Source: Bacteroidales bacterium
GTDB lineage: Bacteria; Bacteroidota; Bacteroidia; Bacteroidales; ML635J-15
DNA: 44,580 nt
Direction: 5' to 3'
Assembly (NCBI GenBank): GCA_017551515.1
Contig: JAFZLK010000074.1
Span: 1-44,580, forward strand
Below are positions 7,685-16,169 of this stretch, piece by piece; position 1 is the first letter of the stretch; every line of letters begins with the position of its first letter. A program made the position numbers and the translations under genes. The notes below the pieces were generated by a model. The model saw only the letters and a list, made by a program, of their open reading frames with translations, did not search any database and was not told where the DNA came from.

Positions 7685-7897
7685 TTAATTAATGTCAGGA
7701 TATATATCTAATCTATCTGTAAAATATTTATTCTTAATGTATTCTGCCAAAGATTTATGAATATTAATGCAGCATAATTGTGGCAAAATACCATTCTTGA
7801 CACCAAAATATAGTTCAAATGGTTCTTTGTCTTTTGTGTATAATAAAAAAAATCCTTGCTGTGCAATTAGGTTAATATTAGACCAACCAGACGAACA
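7685..7897 (-). pseudogene. FRG-domain C-terminal remnant
   Basis: In the minus frame directly after the tcdA stop codon, 70 codons without a start read CSSGWSNINLIAQQGFFLLY, then TKDKEPFELYFGV, INIHKSLAEYIKNKYFTDRL and DIYPDIN, ending at the stop 7685-7687. The AQQGFF(L) block, the short strand, and the final (L/I)YPD(I/L) are the layout of the C-terminal part of FRG domains, which occur in phage-defence and polymorphic-toxin proteins. No start codon, promoter or N-terminal half is present, so it is a truncated gene. It is in frame with tcdA across the single TAA, which may be chance (one in three). The 200 bp between it and the structured RNA hold nothing I recognise. Confidence 0.5.
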
Positions 7898-8635
7898 TTA
7901 AAGTACTAAATGACTTGAAGGGGATTGTTTTGTCAAATAATCTATGCAAGCATACGCGCACATGCAGCCGAAAACCACTGGAATATAGCTTATTGTGCCG
8001 ACATTCGATTTCTTGTTGGTGCTTTCTTCCTCCACAATGGCGCTTTTATCGACAAGTTCGGGAGAGAAAACTACGGTTATACCTTTGTAGATACCAATTC
8101 GGTGAAGGCGTTTGCGTAGCATCAGTGCGAGACGGCAGTTGTATGTCTTTGAAATGTCGGCAATCTGAATCAACTGCGGATTTTTCTTTCCGCCCGATCC
8201 CATACAACTTACAGATGGAATGCCGTTCTGGTGGCAGATTCTCATCAAATGCATCTTGGGCGAAAGTGTATCGATGGCATCAACCACAAAATCCCAGTTG
8301 CCGTTTTTTAGCGTGGATTCAAGAAATTCGTCACGAAGATATTCGCCTATAACAGTGAGGTTTATGTCGGGATTTATGGCACGGAAGCGCTTGGCAAATT
8401 CTTCGGCTTTGGGTTTCCCGATGTTTTCGTGTGTGGCAATCAACTGACGGTTAATGTTGGTTTCGGAAACGCAGTCGGCATCGACTATGGTAAGGTTCTG
8501 TATGCCAGCGCGTACAAGTTGTTCGGCTGCCGCACCACCCACACCGCCAAGTCCGCAGACAAGCACTTTTGCCGTGCGGAGAATGTTCATCTTTTCTTCG
8601 CCTAGAAGCAATTCGGTGCGTTCTTGCCAACTCAT
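7898..8635 (-). CDS. tcdA: tRNA threonylcarbamoyladenosine dehydratase
   Basis: 245 residues. TcdA (YgdL/CsdL) uses ATP to cyclise t6A37 of tRNAs to ct6A. The N-terminal Rossmann ATP-binding motif is VLVCGLGGVGGAAAEQLVRA (residues 24-43). ETNINRQL (58-65), the MoeB/ThiF-type adenylation signature, follows. DAIDTLSPKMHLMRIC and SCMGSGGKKNPQLIQIADIS are the family-specific blocks that separate TcdA from ThiF and MoeB, which carry zinc cysteine pairs absent here. GTISYIPVVFGCMCA near the C terminus matches Bacteroidota TcdA. The start overlaps the end of tatD by 4 nt (ATGA type), so the two are translated from one mRNA. It partners functionally with t6A synthesis genes not in this window and, through t6A, with mtaB at 20629. 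Confidence 0.92.
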   Translation of the reverse strand: MSWQERTELLLGEEKMNILRTAKVLVCGLGGVGGAAAEQLVRAGIQNLTIVDADCVSETNINRQLIATHENIGKPKAEEFAKRFRAINPDINLTVIGEYLRDEFLESTLKNGNWDFVVDAIDTLSPKMHLMRICHQNGIPSVSCMGSGGKKNPQLIQIADISKTYNCRLALMLRKRLHRIGIYKGITVVFSPELVDKSAIVEEESTNKKSNVGTISYIPVVFGCMCAYACIDYLTKQSPSSHLVL

Positions 8636-9267
8636 AAATTTATGGATTTCAGGTTCTTGTCAATAATTTCGCAAAGTTCTTCCAACGAAATGTTCATCCA
8701 GCGTGTTGCCGATTTGTAAACATTCTCGACAGGGAAATTTCCGTCATCGGTTTCGAAAAACAGTCTTTCGCGAGGGACAAACGAGAAGAATTTTGACGAT
8801 TTCTTGTCCTTCGACAGCAGAGAATGTGATATTGAAAAGTAGATTCCGCAGTCGATGAGTGGGCTTACCTGCGAGAGTTTTCCGCAGAATCCGTGCAGAA
8901 TCCACGGTTGCGAAGGTTGCAATTTCTTCTTTTCCGCAATAAGGTGCTGGAATTGCTTTACGCAATGAATTATCATTGGTTTTTGCAGTTTTTCCGACAG
9001 TGCCACATGTGCTTCAAAGATTTCGGTTTGTCCTGCAAGGTCAAGTCCGCTTTTCTTGTCGAATCCGGTTTCGCCGATGGCTACAACCTGCGGATTTTCG
9101 GCAGCGCGGGCGATTTCCGTCATCTTGTGGATTGAGTTCTTGTCATAGTACCACGGGTGCAGTCCCACTGAGTATTTTTTGCCTTCCGACAGGTTGGCGT
9201 ACTCGCTGAGGCTTATTATGCCCGCCGTCTCCGATGTGTTGTGCGTATGGAAGTTGAAGAAATTCAT
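8632..9267 (-). CDS. TatD-family metal-dependent hydrolase
   Basis: 211 residues, short for TatD (usually 250-260), as is common for the Bacteroidota branch. Metal-binding features of the amidohydrolase-fold TatD family are visible: FHTHN (6-10), SVGLHPWYYD (33-42), VVAIGETGFDKKSG, PMIIHCVKQF, WILHGFCG, and the late Asp motif FFETDDG. Such enzymes act as DNases or phosphodiesterases; the physiological substrate here is unknown. It is the first gene of a two-gene unit with tcdA. A perfect -7 element (TATCTTTG, minus, 9373-9366) lies about 100 nt upstream. Confidence 0.85.
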   Translation of the reverse strand: MNFFNFHTHNTSETAGIISLSEYANLSEGKKYSVGLHPWYYDKNSIHKMTEIARAAENPQVVAIGETGFDKKSGLDLAGQTEIFEAHVALSEKLQKPMIIHCVKQFQHLIAEKKKLQPSQPWILHGFCGKLSQVSPLIDCGIYFSISHSLLSKDKKSSKFFSFVPRERLFFETDDGNFPVENVYKSATRWMNISLEELCEIIDKNLKSINL

Positions 9268-9605
9268 ATAGATTATTGGTAAACATTTATAACGATGAAT
9301 TTATAAAATTCACCTTTAATTCTTCATCAGAAACATTATGGTCAAACACTATTTCCATATCGTTGCAAAGATACGAATTATTTTATTCACAAAGTGTTTT
9401 GTGTTTGAAAAATGATTGCCGCGAGATGTTAGTGGATGTGATGTCATCAAAGTCATATCAAAATCATCATTCAAAAATATTTCATTTTGAGCTTTGACCA
9501 ATTGATTTGTTTTATATTTTTGCGATGTAAAAAAGTGCAAAATTCGGAATCGTACTCCCGAATTTCATAAGAAAATCGGGAGTGTACTTAGCAATTTTAG
9601 TGATT
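9268..9605. promoter_or_regulatory. Divergent intergenic region between tatD and the DUF4143 ATPase
   Basis: For tatD, TATCTTTG is read on minus at 9373-9366. For the plus-strand ATPase, TTTG (9493-9496) and TATTTTTG (9515-9522) are spaced by 18 nt, fitting the Bacteroidota -33/-7 pattern. A perfect inverted repeat ACTCCCGA (9554-9561)/TCGGGAGT (9576-9583) lies between that promoter and the ATG at 9606 and is a good operator or leader-hairpin candidate. No gene is seen. Confidence 0.65.
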
Positions 9606-10745
9606 ATGTATAAGAGAATTTTTGACATAGAGAACAAATTAGATGAAGGGATGTTTCTATTTGGCGCACGTCAGACAGGCAAATCCACTCTTTTGAAAGA
9701 ACGATTTAAAGATGCGATTTACTATGATTTGCTCAATCCTAATGTGCGGAGGGCATTCAAGTTGAATCCAAATTCCTTTTGGGAGGCTTTACAGGACAAA
9801 CCAGCTGGTACGCTTGTCATAGTGGATGAAATACAAAAAGTTCCAGAACTACTGGATGTTGTCCATTCTTTGATGGTGGACAGGGGTTTATTCTTCATAC
9901 TTAGTGGTTCCAGCGCAAGAAAACTCAAGCGTTCTGGTGCCAATACGCTCGGAGGTCGTGCCATACCTGAAACGCTTTATCCGCTTGTGTGGCCTGAGGT
10001 TACTGATTTTCAGATTGACCGTGCTGTACAGAATGGTATGATTCCCCGTCATTATATGGTAGAGGATGCCACAAAGCGTCTTTCGGGCTATGTAAAAGTT
10101 TACCTTGATGAAGAAATCAGAGAAGAAGGAGAGGTTAGGGAACTTGATGCATTTGAACGTTTTATGGAAGTTGCTGCCATTTCCGATGGAGAAATGCTGA
10201 ACTATGCCAACATTGCTTCTGACTGTGGTGTTTCTGCCAAAACTGTCAAGTCTTATTTCCAGATTCTTTATGATACGCTTGTCGGGTACGAAATCCCCGC
10301 ATTTAGGAAAGAAATCAAACGAAAAGTTATGCAGTCACCACGATTCTACTATTTCGATGTTGGTCTTGCCAACTATCTTATGGGGCGTCATTCCCTGAAG
10401 CGTGGCACTGATGATTACGGGCATGCCTTTGAGCACTTTGTAATGCAGGAAATCATTGCATACAAAGGATACAACGACAAGCGGGATGTTATTTCATATT
10501 GGCACACCTACGATAAAAAAGAGGTAGATGCAATTATCGGTGATGCAAAGGTAGCCATTGAAATTAAATCCACAGAGCATGTAGAAACCAAGCATAAAAA
10601 AGGACTCAAGGCCTTCAAGGAAGAACATCCTGACTGTCGCTTGATTCTAGTGTCCCTTGACCCAATTACCCGCAAATCAGGAGACGAAGAACTGATATAT
10701 GTCCTTGACTTTTTGAAAATGCTTTGGGGCGGTGAAATATTCTGA
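9606..10745 (+). CDS. AAA_14/DUF4143 ATPase
   Basis: 379 residues from the ATG at 9606; an upstream in-frame GTG at 9582 lies within the inverted repeat and is less likely. Walker A is GARQTGKS (20-27), Walker B VIVDEIQKVP (71-80), and a sensor FILSGSSARKLKRSG follows, all typical of AAA_14. The C-terminal DUF4143 domain contains a winged-helix part (MLNYANIASDCGVSAKTVKS) and ends in a PD-(D/E)xK-like core: D308 in KKEVDAII and E319-I-K321 in AIEIKST. The cellular role of the family is unsettled; toxin-antitoxin or nuclease roles have been proposed. It has its own promoter and inverted repeat, suggesting a self-contained, possibly autoregulated cassette. It is unrelated in sequence to the ATPase at 3987. 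Confidence 0.87.
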   Translation: MYKRIFDIENKLDEGMFLFGARQTGKSTLLKERFKDAIYYDLLNPNVRRAFKLNPNSFWEALQDKPAGTLVIVDEIQKVPELLDVVHSLMVDRGLFFILSGSSARKLKRSGANTLGGRAIPETLYPLVWPEVTDFQIDRAVQNGMIPRHYMVEDATKRLSGYVKVYLDEEIREEGEVRELDAFERFMEVAAISDGEMLNYANIASDCGVSAKTVKSYFQILYDTLVGYEIPAFRKEIKRKVMQSPRFYYFDVGLANYLMGRHSLKRGTDDYGHAFEHFVMQEIIAYKGYNDKRDVISYWHTYDKKEVDAIIGDAKVAIEIKSTEHVETKHKKGLKAFKEEHPDCRLILVSLDPITRKSGDEELIYVLDFLKMLWGGEIF

Positions 10746-11110
10746 AACGACAATCAACTATTCGGACGCAGGTTTTGGTTGCGGAATTTATCCCACTCAC
10801 TGCATTTTGTATGCCCGCAAAGCATTGCGAGCCTACAATTGAACTTTTCCCTTGAACAACCAGAAACGATTGGGCTGAACAGCGAACAGCTTAAAAGACA
10901 TTAAGCCTGTCAACCTTTGAGCCTGTTTGTCCAATCTAGAAACAGCGTCAGCGAGAAACGTGCGAAGCACACAGAAACCTAGAAACAGCGAAGCGTAGAA
11001 ACGGCGGAGCCATTCAACCTAGAAACTGCGTAGCGGGAAACGCCGAAGGCATATAAACCGATAAACGGCGCAGCCATAGAAACACAGAAACTTTCAAACG
11101 GCGTAGCCAA
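10746..11110. repeat. Cluster of degenerate AGAAACnGCGnAGC repeats
   Basis: The gap holds no gene. From about 10937 to 11108 there are roughly eight imperfect copies of a short unit close to AGAAACnGCGnAGC, irregularly spaced (for example 10938, 10954, 10981, 10997, 11020, 11036, 11062, 11095). Part of a dispersed palindrome (GCATTGCGAGCCTAC, near 10823-10837) is also present. Similar single units (AACGGCGAAGCC) occur near 23512. The sequence ends abutting the VWA gene stop. Origin unknown. Confidence 0.6.
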
Positions 11111-13219
11111 TTAGTATCCTCCCCAGAACTTTCTTAGGAACCATTCTGTTGCTGCAAAAAGCAGTATGCACACGAAAATGTACCAGAAGTCAATTATGGA
11201 CGACAGCGATTCCTTTTCGTATGAAACGCTCTGTATGTTGGGGTTAGCCTCGAGGTCGTCCTTTATCCTTGAAATCTCGCTTGGATAGTAAACCTTTCCG
11301 CCGTTTGCACCGGCTATCGAGTACAGAACATTGTGGTTTGCTGTAATGTTTTGTGCTTCAAGGTTAAGGTTTCTGACCATTATGGCTATGTTAGTTTCGT
11401 ATTTGTTTCCGTCGAATTCGGTTGCGAAGTTGCAGGTGTAGTTGCCCTTGCCGAGCCGTCCGAGGTCGATGCGGTAGGAGTTGCCGTTGGGTTCCATCAT
11501 GTACTTGAACTCGTTGTCGGTGCTGTCTTTCAGCGTTGCTTCGATTTCAAGGTCGGGAACTAATTCGTATGCATCGTTGTAGAATTCGGCGGTGATAATG
11601 ATGTTCTCGTTGTCGGTGTAAAGGCGTTTTGCCTCGACATTCAGTTTGTTTTTCTGCTGCTTGGTGATTGTGAAGCGCACTATCTTGTTTATCAGCGTGT
11701 TGAAATTTTCATTGCTGGATGATTGCTTGTAGTCGTAGATTCTCCAGCGCCACAATCCTTCGCCCATAATGTAGCAGCATTTGCGGTTGTCCCTGTCGGT
11801 GAAGAATACAAGCGGTTTTTCTGTTTTGATTCCATTAATGGTTTGGTACAGAAGTATTTTCGATTCTCCATTAATTTTCGGACTTCCGTATGGAACTTTG
11901 AGCGGAGGAAGTTGCTGCAGGAACTCTGGCGCATCAATTGTGAACGAGTTGAAACTCGAATTCAGTGATGGCACAGCGTCATCAAACGAGTTGAAGTTTG
12001 CGTTGACTTTCAAGTCGGTACCAAGTTTGTCGAAGTCGGAGAACGATGTCTGCGTGCCGAGTATGAAAATTTGCGGTATGCCGAACTTTTCAATTTCGGT
12101 GAAAACATTCTGCGCCTTGTTCTTAATAGTCGGCAACTGGTGGACTATCACAAGGTCGTAGCCTTTTGCGCTGATGTTGTTTTCGTATGAATACTTAGTT
12201 TCGATTTCAAGGTCGGGATTGCTTTTCAGTGCCGACTTTATTGCGCCTACATCGGGGTGGGGCGCATCGGCAAGAATGAGAATCTTGCTTCGCTTGTCGA
12301 TGACTTCGATGTAAAATTCGGCATCGTTGTTTTCGTAACTTGTTTCTTTGTCAAGATGTTGCAGTGAAACTTTGTATTGTTGCAATCCGATGAGGTCTGC
12401 GGTAAGTTCAACTTCAATGCTTTTTGTCGTGCCGTTTTCGGGCATGTCGAAATTGCTTGTGTAAACGCTTTGACCTTTGCGGGTGATTTTTATCTGCGCC
12501 TGCTTTTCGGAGCATTTGTCGGCAGAAACAAGGATTCTCACGGGGAACTTGTTGCCAAGGAAAGTTACGCTGTTGTGGACTATGTCCTTAATCATCAGGT
12601 CTTTGTGTGGAACGGTGTCGCCCATTGCAATGCACATCACGGGGTATTTTGATGGCGATGCGTACTGCGGATTTTGACCTTTGTTGTAGATTCCGTCGGT
12701 GGCGAGGATTACCGCACCCATGTTTGCACCAGCGTAACGCGATGATATTTCGCTGAATACAGATGATATGTTGGTGGCATCGCCAGTGAAGTTTATGCTG
12801 TCGCTGTTTTCTATTCCATCCGAGAACGGAAGCATGCAGACATCAAACTTTTCGCTCAAATCTTCGGCAAGTTGCGTGATGTTTTTTGTGTATTCATTCT
12901 TGTAGAAGGCGGAATCTTTGTTGTAAAGTATTGATTTTGAGTTGTCCTGTGCGATTACAACAATCGGCTTACGAATGTCGTAGGTAAGGTGCTTTACAAT
13001 GGGGTTGAGCAGAAGTGCCATTGTAAGGAAAATGAATATTGCACGCAGGGCTGTCATCAGTTTGCGTTTCCACGGCTCTATTTCGGCGAAGGTCTTGTCC
13101 TTGTGGTACAGGAAAATCGCTATCGCAACGGCGACAATCGCCATCGGAATCAGCAGCCACGGGGAATATTCAAAGTAGAATTTCAAAGCAGAAAAGTTTA
13201 TGTTAGCATTGCGCCACAA
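11111..13219 (-). CDS. Membrane-anchored VWA-like protein
   Basis: 702 residues. Two N-terminal membrane helices (about 21-37, WLLIPMAIVAVAIAIFL, and 57-73) are followed by a VWA-type domain beginning PIVVIAQDNSKSI. D92-x-S-x-S is the MIDAS metal motif, and GAVILATDGIYNKG is the second conserved strand. A carbohydrate-binding-like beta region follows, then a glutamine-amidotransferase-like segment (SKILILADAPHPDVGAIKSA and YDLVIVHQLP), further beta domains, and a C-terminal membrane helix (FWYIFVCILLFAATEWFL). This is the standard layout of Bacteroidota periplasmic VWA membrane proteins of unknown function, often near MoxR/BatA-type genes, which are absent here. The start overlaps the fabG end by 22 nt; a later start is possible but would cut the first helix region. 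Confidence 0.75.
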   Translation of the reverse strand: MWRNANINFSALKFYFEYSPWLLIPMAIVAVAIAIFLYHKDKTFAEIEPWKRKLMTALRAIFIFLTMALLLNPIVKHLTYDIRKPIVVIAQDNSKSILYNKDSAFYKNEYTKNITQLAEDLSEKFDVCMLPFSDGIENSDSINFTGDATNISSVFSEISSRYAGANMGAVILATDGIYNKGQNPQYASPSKYPVMCIAMGDTVPHKDLMIKDIVHNSVTFLGNKFPVRILVSADKCSEKQAQIKITRKGQSVYTSNFDMPENGTTKSIEVELTADLIGLQQYKVSLQHLDKETSYENNDAEFYIEVIDKRSKILILADAPHPDVGAIKSALKSNPDLEIETKYSYENNISAKGYDLVIVHQLPTIKNKAQNVFTEIEKFGIPQIFILGTQTSFSDFDKLGTDLKVNANFNSFDDAVPSLNSSFNSFTIDAPEFLQQLPPLKVPYGSPKINGESKILLYQTINGIKTEKPLVFFTDRDNRKCCYIMGEGLWRWRIYDYKQSSSNENFNTLINKIVRFTITKQQKNKLNVEAKRLYTDNENIIITAEFYNDAYELVPDLEIEATLKDSTDNEFKYMMEPNGNSYRIDLGRLGKGNYTCNFATEFDGNKYETNIAIMVRNLNLEAQNITANHNVLYSIAGANGGKVYYPSEISRIKDDLEANPNIQSVSYEKESLSSIIDFWYIFVCILLFAATEWFLRKFWGGY

Positions 13220-13944
13220 ACATTAATTACTTGACCTGAAATGTATTGCGACATGTCCGAGGCGAGGAATACGGCTACGTTGGCAACATCTTCGGGACGA
13301 CCTGCGCGCTTGAGCGGAATTGCATCGATGATGGCTTTCTTCTGTTCGTCGTTCAATGCGGCTGTCATATCGGTTTCGATGAAACCGGGGGCTATGGCGT
13401 TGCATCGTATGTTTCTGCTACCCAGTTCTTTGGCAACCGACTTTGTGAAACCTACGATTCCTGCCTTTGATGCAGCGTAGTTTGCCTGACCGGCATTGCC
13501 CGACAGTCCCACCACCGAACTAAGGTTGATGATAGAACCTTCGCGTTGCTTGAGCATTATGCGCTGTACGGCCTTGGTATAGTTGAATGACGACTTCAGG
13601 TTGGTGGCAATTACATTGTCCCATTGTTCTTCGCTCATTCGCATGAGCAGAGTGTCGGCGGTTATTCCTGCATTGTTGACAAGGATGTCGATGCGCGAGA
13701 ATTTTTTCAGTACTTCGCTGGCAATTTCGTCAGCACGGGCAAAATCCTTTGCATCGGCTTCAAAGTAGAGGCATTCCACGCCAAGTTCTGCAAGTTCCTT
13801 TTCGAGAGAAGCGACATTTTCGTTGCGGTGGGTGGAGGTAAAGGCGACATTTGCGCCTGCTTTTGCAAATTCAATAGCAATTGCCCTGCCTATTCCGCGT
13901 GATGCACCAGTTATCAGTGCCGTTTTTCCTGTTAGTAAACCCAT
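13198..13944 (-). CDS. fabG: 3-oxoacyl-[ACP] reductase
   Basis: 248 residues from the ATG at 13942-13944 (MGLLTGKTALITG); an upstream in-frame Met would add 23 residues that run into the promoter and is rejected. Short-chain dehydrogenase: TGASRGIG (12-19) binds NADPH, NNAG (90-93), and the catalytic S143, Y156 and K160 lie in LSSVVGLSGNAGQANYAASK. The C-terminal block PGFIETDMT and SGQVINVCGAM is FabG-like. It reduces 3-ketoacyl-ACP in fatty-acid synthesis. A perfect -7 element lies 26 nt upstream. Downstream it overlaps the VWA gene. Confidence 0.9.
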   Translation of the reverse strand: MGLLTGKTALITGASRGIGRAIAIEFAKAGANVAFTSTHRNENVASLEKELAELGVECLYFEADAKDFARADEIASEVLKKFSRIDILVNNAGITADTLLMRMSEEQWDNVIATNLKSSFNYTKAVQRIMLKQREGSIINLSSVVGLSGNAGQANYAASKAGIVGFTKSVAKELGSRNIRCNAIAPGFIETDMTAALNDEQKKAIIDAIPLKRAGRPEDVANVAVFLASDMSQYISGQVINVCGAMLT

Positions 13945-13969
13945 AATTATAATGGTGTCAAATTTTGTG

Positions 13970-13977
13970 CAAAGGTA
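13970..13977 (-). promoter_or_regulatory. -7 element of fabG
   Basis: Minus strand reads TACCTTTGC, a perfect TAnnTTTG element, 26 nt upstream of the fabG ATG. It supports the shorter start. Confidence 0.7.
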
Positions 13978-14040
13978 ATGAAATTTCAATGATTTGAAAA
14001 TTTGATGATTCAAAGATTTAAAAAATCAATGATATGTAGC

Positions 14041-14092
14041 ATCGCAATGCGTTGCGATGGTTTGTTTTGTTGAGACGCAAAATTTTGCGTCT
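14041..14092. repeat. Two adjacent palindromes upstream of panB
   Basis: ATCGCAA-TGCG-TTGCGAT (14041-14058) and the perfect 20-nt palindrome AGACGCAAAATTTTGCGTCT (14073-14092). The second is flanked by TTGT/ACAA and belongs to the dispersed palindrome type seen at 6770 and 44359. Confidence 0.8.
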
Positions 14093-14190
14093 GTACAATG
14101 ATTATGGATTCAAAAATTAAATGGTTTGAAAGTTTCATTGTACATTATTAATTATCTAAAATCGTAATTCGTCAATCTAAAATAATATTG

Positions 14191-14198
14191 TATTTTTG
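14191..14198 (+). promoter_or_regulatory. -7 element of panB
   Basis: TATTTTTG fits TAnnTTTG; it lies 24 nt before the panB ATG. No clear -33 TTTG is visible at the expected distance. Confidence 0.55.
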
Positions 14199-14221
14199 TC
14201 CGACTTTAAAAACATACCATT

Positions 14222-15034
14222 ATGTCGGTACATAAGGAAATAAAGAAGGTTACCACCCATATTCTTCAGGAGATGAAGAACCGTGGCGAAAAGATTTCGA
14301 TGCTCACTGCCTACGATTACAGCATGGCGAAAATCATTGACAAGGCGGGAATTGATGTTATTCTTGTCGGTGACTCGGCATCGAATGTGATGGCTGGCTA
14401 CGAAACAACCTTGCCGATAACTCTCGACGAGATGATTTACCATGCCAAAAGCGTTGTTCGCGCTGTCGATAGGGCTTTGGTAATTGTCGATTTGCCATTT
14501 GGAACTTATCAGAGCAATTCTAAGGAGGCTTTGTCTTCGGCAATACGTATCATGAAGGAAACTGGTGCAGGAGCCGTGAAACTCGAAGGCGGAATGGAGT
14601 CGGAAGAATCCATAAAGCGCATTCTCTCGGCTGGCATTCCTGTAATGGGACATTTGGGACTAACCCCGCAGAGTATAAACAAGTTTGGAACATACGCTGT
14701 GCGCGCAAAGGACGATGAGGAAGCATCGCGTTTGGTGGAAGATGCATATCTGCTTCAGGAACTTGGTTGCTTTGCCATTGTGTTGGAAAAAATTCCGGCA
14801 AGTCTGACATCGCGTATTGTTTCAGAAATTAAGATTCCAATCATTGGTATTGGTGCAGGTGCCGCCGATGGTCAGGTGCTTGTAATGCACGACATGCTTG
14901 GTATTACACAGGAATTTTCGCCACGCTTTTTGCGCCGTTATGCCGACTTGGACACGGTGATAACCGGAGCGGTATCAAACTATATCAGCGATGTGAAGTC
15001 GGGCGATTTCCCCAATGAGCAGGAGCAGTACTGA
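14222..15034 (+). CDS. panB: 3-methyl-2-oxobutanoate hydroxymethyltransferase
   Basis: 270 residues, usual family length. PanB transfers a hydroxymethyl group from 5,10-methylene-THF to 2-oxoisovalerate, giving ketopantoate, the first step of pantothenate synthesis. Diagnostic blocks: [40 protein letters not shown] (metal and substrate site), [35 protein letters not shown], and [20 protein letters not shown]. No panC or panD is adjacent. The pseudouridine synthase gene begins 16 nt later and is probably cotranscribed. Confidence 0.95.
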   Translation: MSVHKEIKKVTTHILQEMKNRGEKISMLTAYDYSMAKIIDKAGIDVILVGDSASNVMAGYETTLPITLDEMIYHAKSVVRAVDRALVIVDLPFGTYQSNSKEALSSAIRIMKETGAGAVKLEGGMESEESIKRILSAGIPVMGHLGLTPQSINKFGTYAVRAKDDEEASRLVEDAYLLQELGCFAIVLEKIPASLTSRIVSEIKIPIIGIGAGAADGQVLVMHDMLGITQEFSPRFLRRYADLDTVITGAVSNYISDVKSGDFPNEQEQY

Positions 15035-15050
15035 CAAATTTTGTCGTATC

Positions 15051-15746
15051 ATGGCAGAGATTCAAAACACAAGTCCGCAGACGGTTGATATTCTGTACGA
15101 AGACAACCATATAATTGCCGTAAACAAGCAGGCAGGTCAGATTGTGCAGGGCGACAACACTGGCGACAAACCTTTGTCGGAGATATTGAAATCCTACATC
15201 AAGGAGCGCGACCACAAGCCGGGTAATGTTTTTCTCGGTGTTCCGCATCGCATCGACCGTCCTGTGAGTGGAGTGGTTTTGTTTGCAAAGACGAGCAAGG
15301 CATTGACGCGCCTGAGCGAACTTTTCCGTACTAAGGATGCGCATAAGACTTATTTGGCAGTGGTTGGCAACAAGCCGCCAAAGGACAGCGACACGCTTGT
15401 GGATTACATATACCGCAATGTCAAGCAGAACAAGTCGTATGTGGTCGATGAGAAGCATCCCGAGGCAAAGCGGTCGAGTTTGTCGTACAAGGTGATTGGA
15501 CATTCGGAGCGGTATTATTTGCTTGAGGTTGACTTGCATACAGGTCGTCATCATCAGATTCGCTGTCAGTTGGCAAATATGGGATGTCCAATCCGTGGCG
15601 ATTTGAAGTACGGTTATCCGCGTTCCAACAAAAATGGAGGCATAAACCTTCATGCCGTGCGTATTACTTTTGTCCATCCCGTGAAAAAGGAGGAGATTGT
15701 CATTGAGGCGCCGTTTCCGGATGAAAAGATTTGGAAGATATTCTGA
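15051..15746 (+). CDS. RluA-family RNA pseudouridine synthase
   Basis: 231 residues from ATG 15051; an in-frame ATG at 15015 would overlap panB and adds a basic tail not typical of the family. Motifs: DILYEDNHIIAVNKQAG (motif I) and VPHRIDRPVSGVVLFAKTSK, which contains the catalytic Asp (HRIDRPVSG). RTKDAHKTYLAVV, LLEVDLHTGRHHQIRCQLA, and GDLKYGYP complete the RluA/RsuA-fold catalytic domain. No S4 RNA-binding domain precedes it. The target uridine in rRNA or tRNA cannot be assigned. It ends in a strong terminator at 15824. Confidence 0.9.
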   Translation: MAEIQNTSPQTVDILYEDNHIIAVNKQAGQIVQGDNTGDKPLSEILKSYIKERDHKPGNVFLGVPHRIDRPVSGVVLFAKTSKALTRLSELFRTKDAHKTYLAVVGNKPPKDSDTLVDYIYRNVKQNKSYVVDEKHPEAKRSSLSYKVIGHSERYYLLEVDLHTGRHHQIRCQLANMGCPIRGDLKYGYPRSNKNGGINLHAVRITFVHPVKKEEIVIEAPFPDEKIWKIF

Positions 15747-15823
15747 ATCTGTCTTCCCTTTTGTCATTCTGAATTTATTTCAGAATCTGAAAAGGAATGG
15801 GTTGTTTAATAAGTGTAAAAAGA

Positions 15824-15854
15824 GGCTGTCCAAAAAAGTTTGGCAGCCCTTTTT
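15824..15854 (+). terminator. Terminator after the panB/pseudouridine synthase unit
   Basis: GGCTG(t)CC at 15824-15831 pairs with TTGG-CAGCC at 15840-15848, with one bulged base, followed by CTTTTT. The stem starts with the same GAGGCTGTCC as the hairpin at 826. Confidence 0.75.
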
Positions 15855-15904
15855 GTTTATGTCACTATACATTCGATGAATGCTCTTAAAAAATGAATTG
15901 TATT

Positions 15905-16125
15905 CCTGCACTGTCGCGGGCGGCCTTGCAACAAAAAGGGAAACTTGCTTAGCGGCGTTTCCTTTTTTGTTTTCATGCCTTTTGAATGCAAGCATTAATG
16001 CCGAGAAAGGGATTGTAGATCCCTGCGCTGCCGCGGGCGACCTTGCAACAAAAAGGGAAACTTGCTCCGCCGCGTTTCCTTTTTTGTTTTCTGCACCTTC
16101 TTTTGAATGCAAGCATTCAACGAAG
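15905..16125. repeat. Tandem duplication carrying terminator-like hairpins
   Basis: Two copies offset by 117-121 nt: 15905-16000 and 16022-16120. Each contains CCTTGCAACAAAAAGGGAAA, then CTTGCT, then a GC-rich loop and GTTTCC-TTTTTTGTTTT. This forms a GGAAAC/GTTTCC stem flanked by A and T runs, able to terminate in both directions. Each also has TTGAATGC-AA-GCATT. In copy 2 TTTTTGTTTTCTGC (16081-16094) also pairs with GCAGAAAACAAAAA (16126-16139). GAGAAAGGGATT at 16003-16014 equals 12 nt of the 3' end of the neighbouring tRNA-Ser gene (16174-16185). Confidence 0.75.
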
Positions 16126-16133
16126 GCAGAAAA

Positions 16134-16166
16134 CAAAAAGAGTGAAGCAAAACTTCACTCTTTTTG
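16134..16166. terminator. Terminator directly after tRNA-Ser(CGA)
   Basis: Perfect 14-bp stem CAAAAAGAGTGAAG (16134-16147)/CTTCACTCTTTTTG (16153-16166) with a 5-nt loop and built-in T runs on both strands. On the minus strand it begins 4 nt past the tRNA 3' end. Confidence 0.9.
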
Positions 16167-16169
16167 TTG

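Noticed and set aside
9582..9605. GTG at 9582 as the start of the DUF4143 ATPase
   Set aside because: It overlaps the inverted repeat and adds eight non-conserved residues; ATG 9606 gives the normal family start.
10937..11108. Short repeat cluster as CRISPR or attachment array
   Set aside because: Units are imperfect and irregularly spaced, spacers are not of constant length, and no cas or integrase gene is near.
15015..15050. ATG 15015 as the start of the pseudouridine synthase
   Set aside because: It overlaps panB by 20 nt and adds residues unlike the family; ATG 15051 is preferred, though not proven.
14985..15767. Minus-strand open frame of 260 codons opposite the pseudouridine synthase
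   Set aside because: The plus-strand frame has all RluA motifs; the minus frame has no recognisable motif and is antisense shadow.
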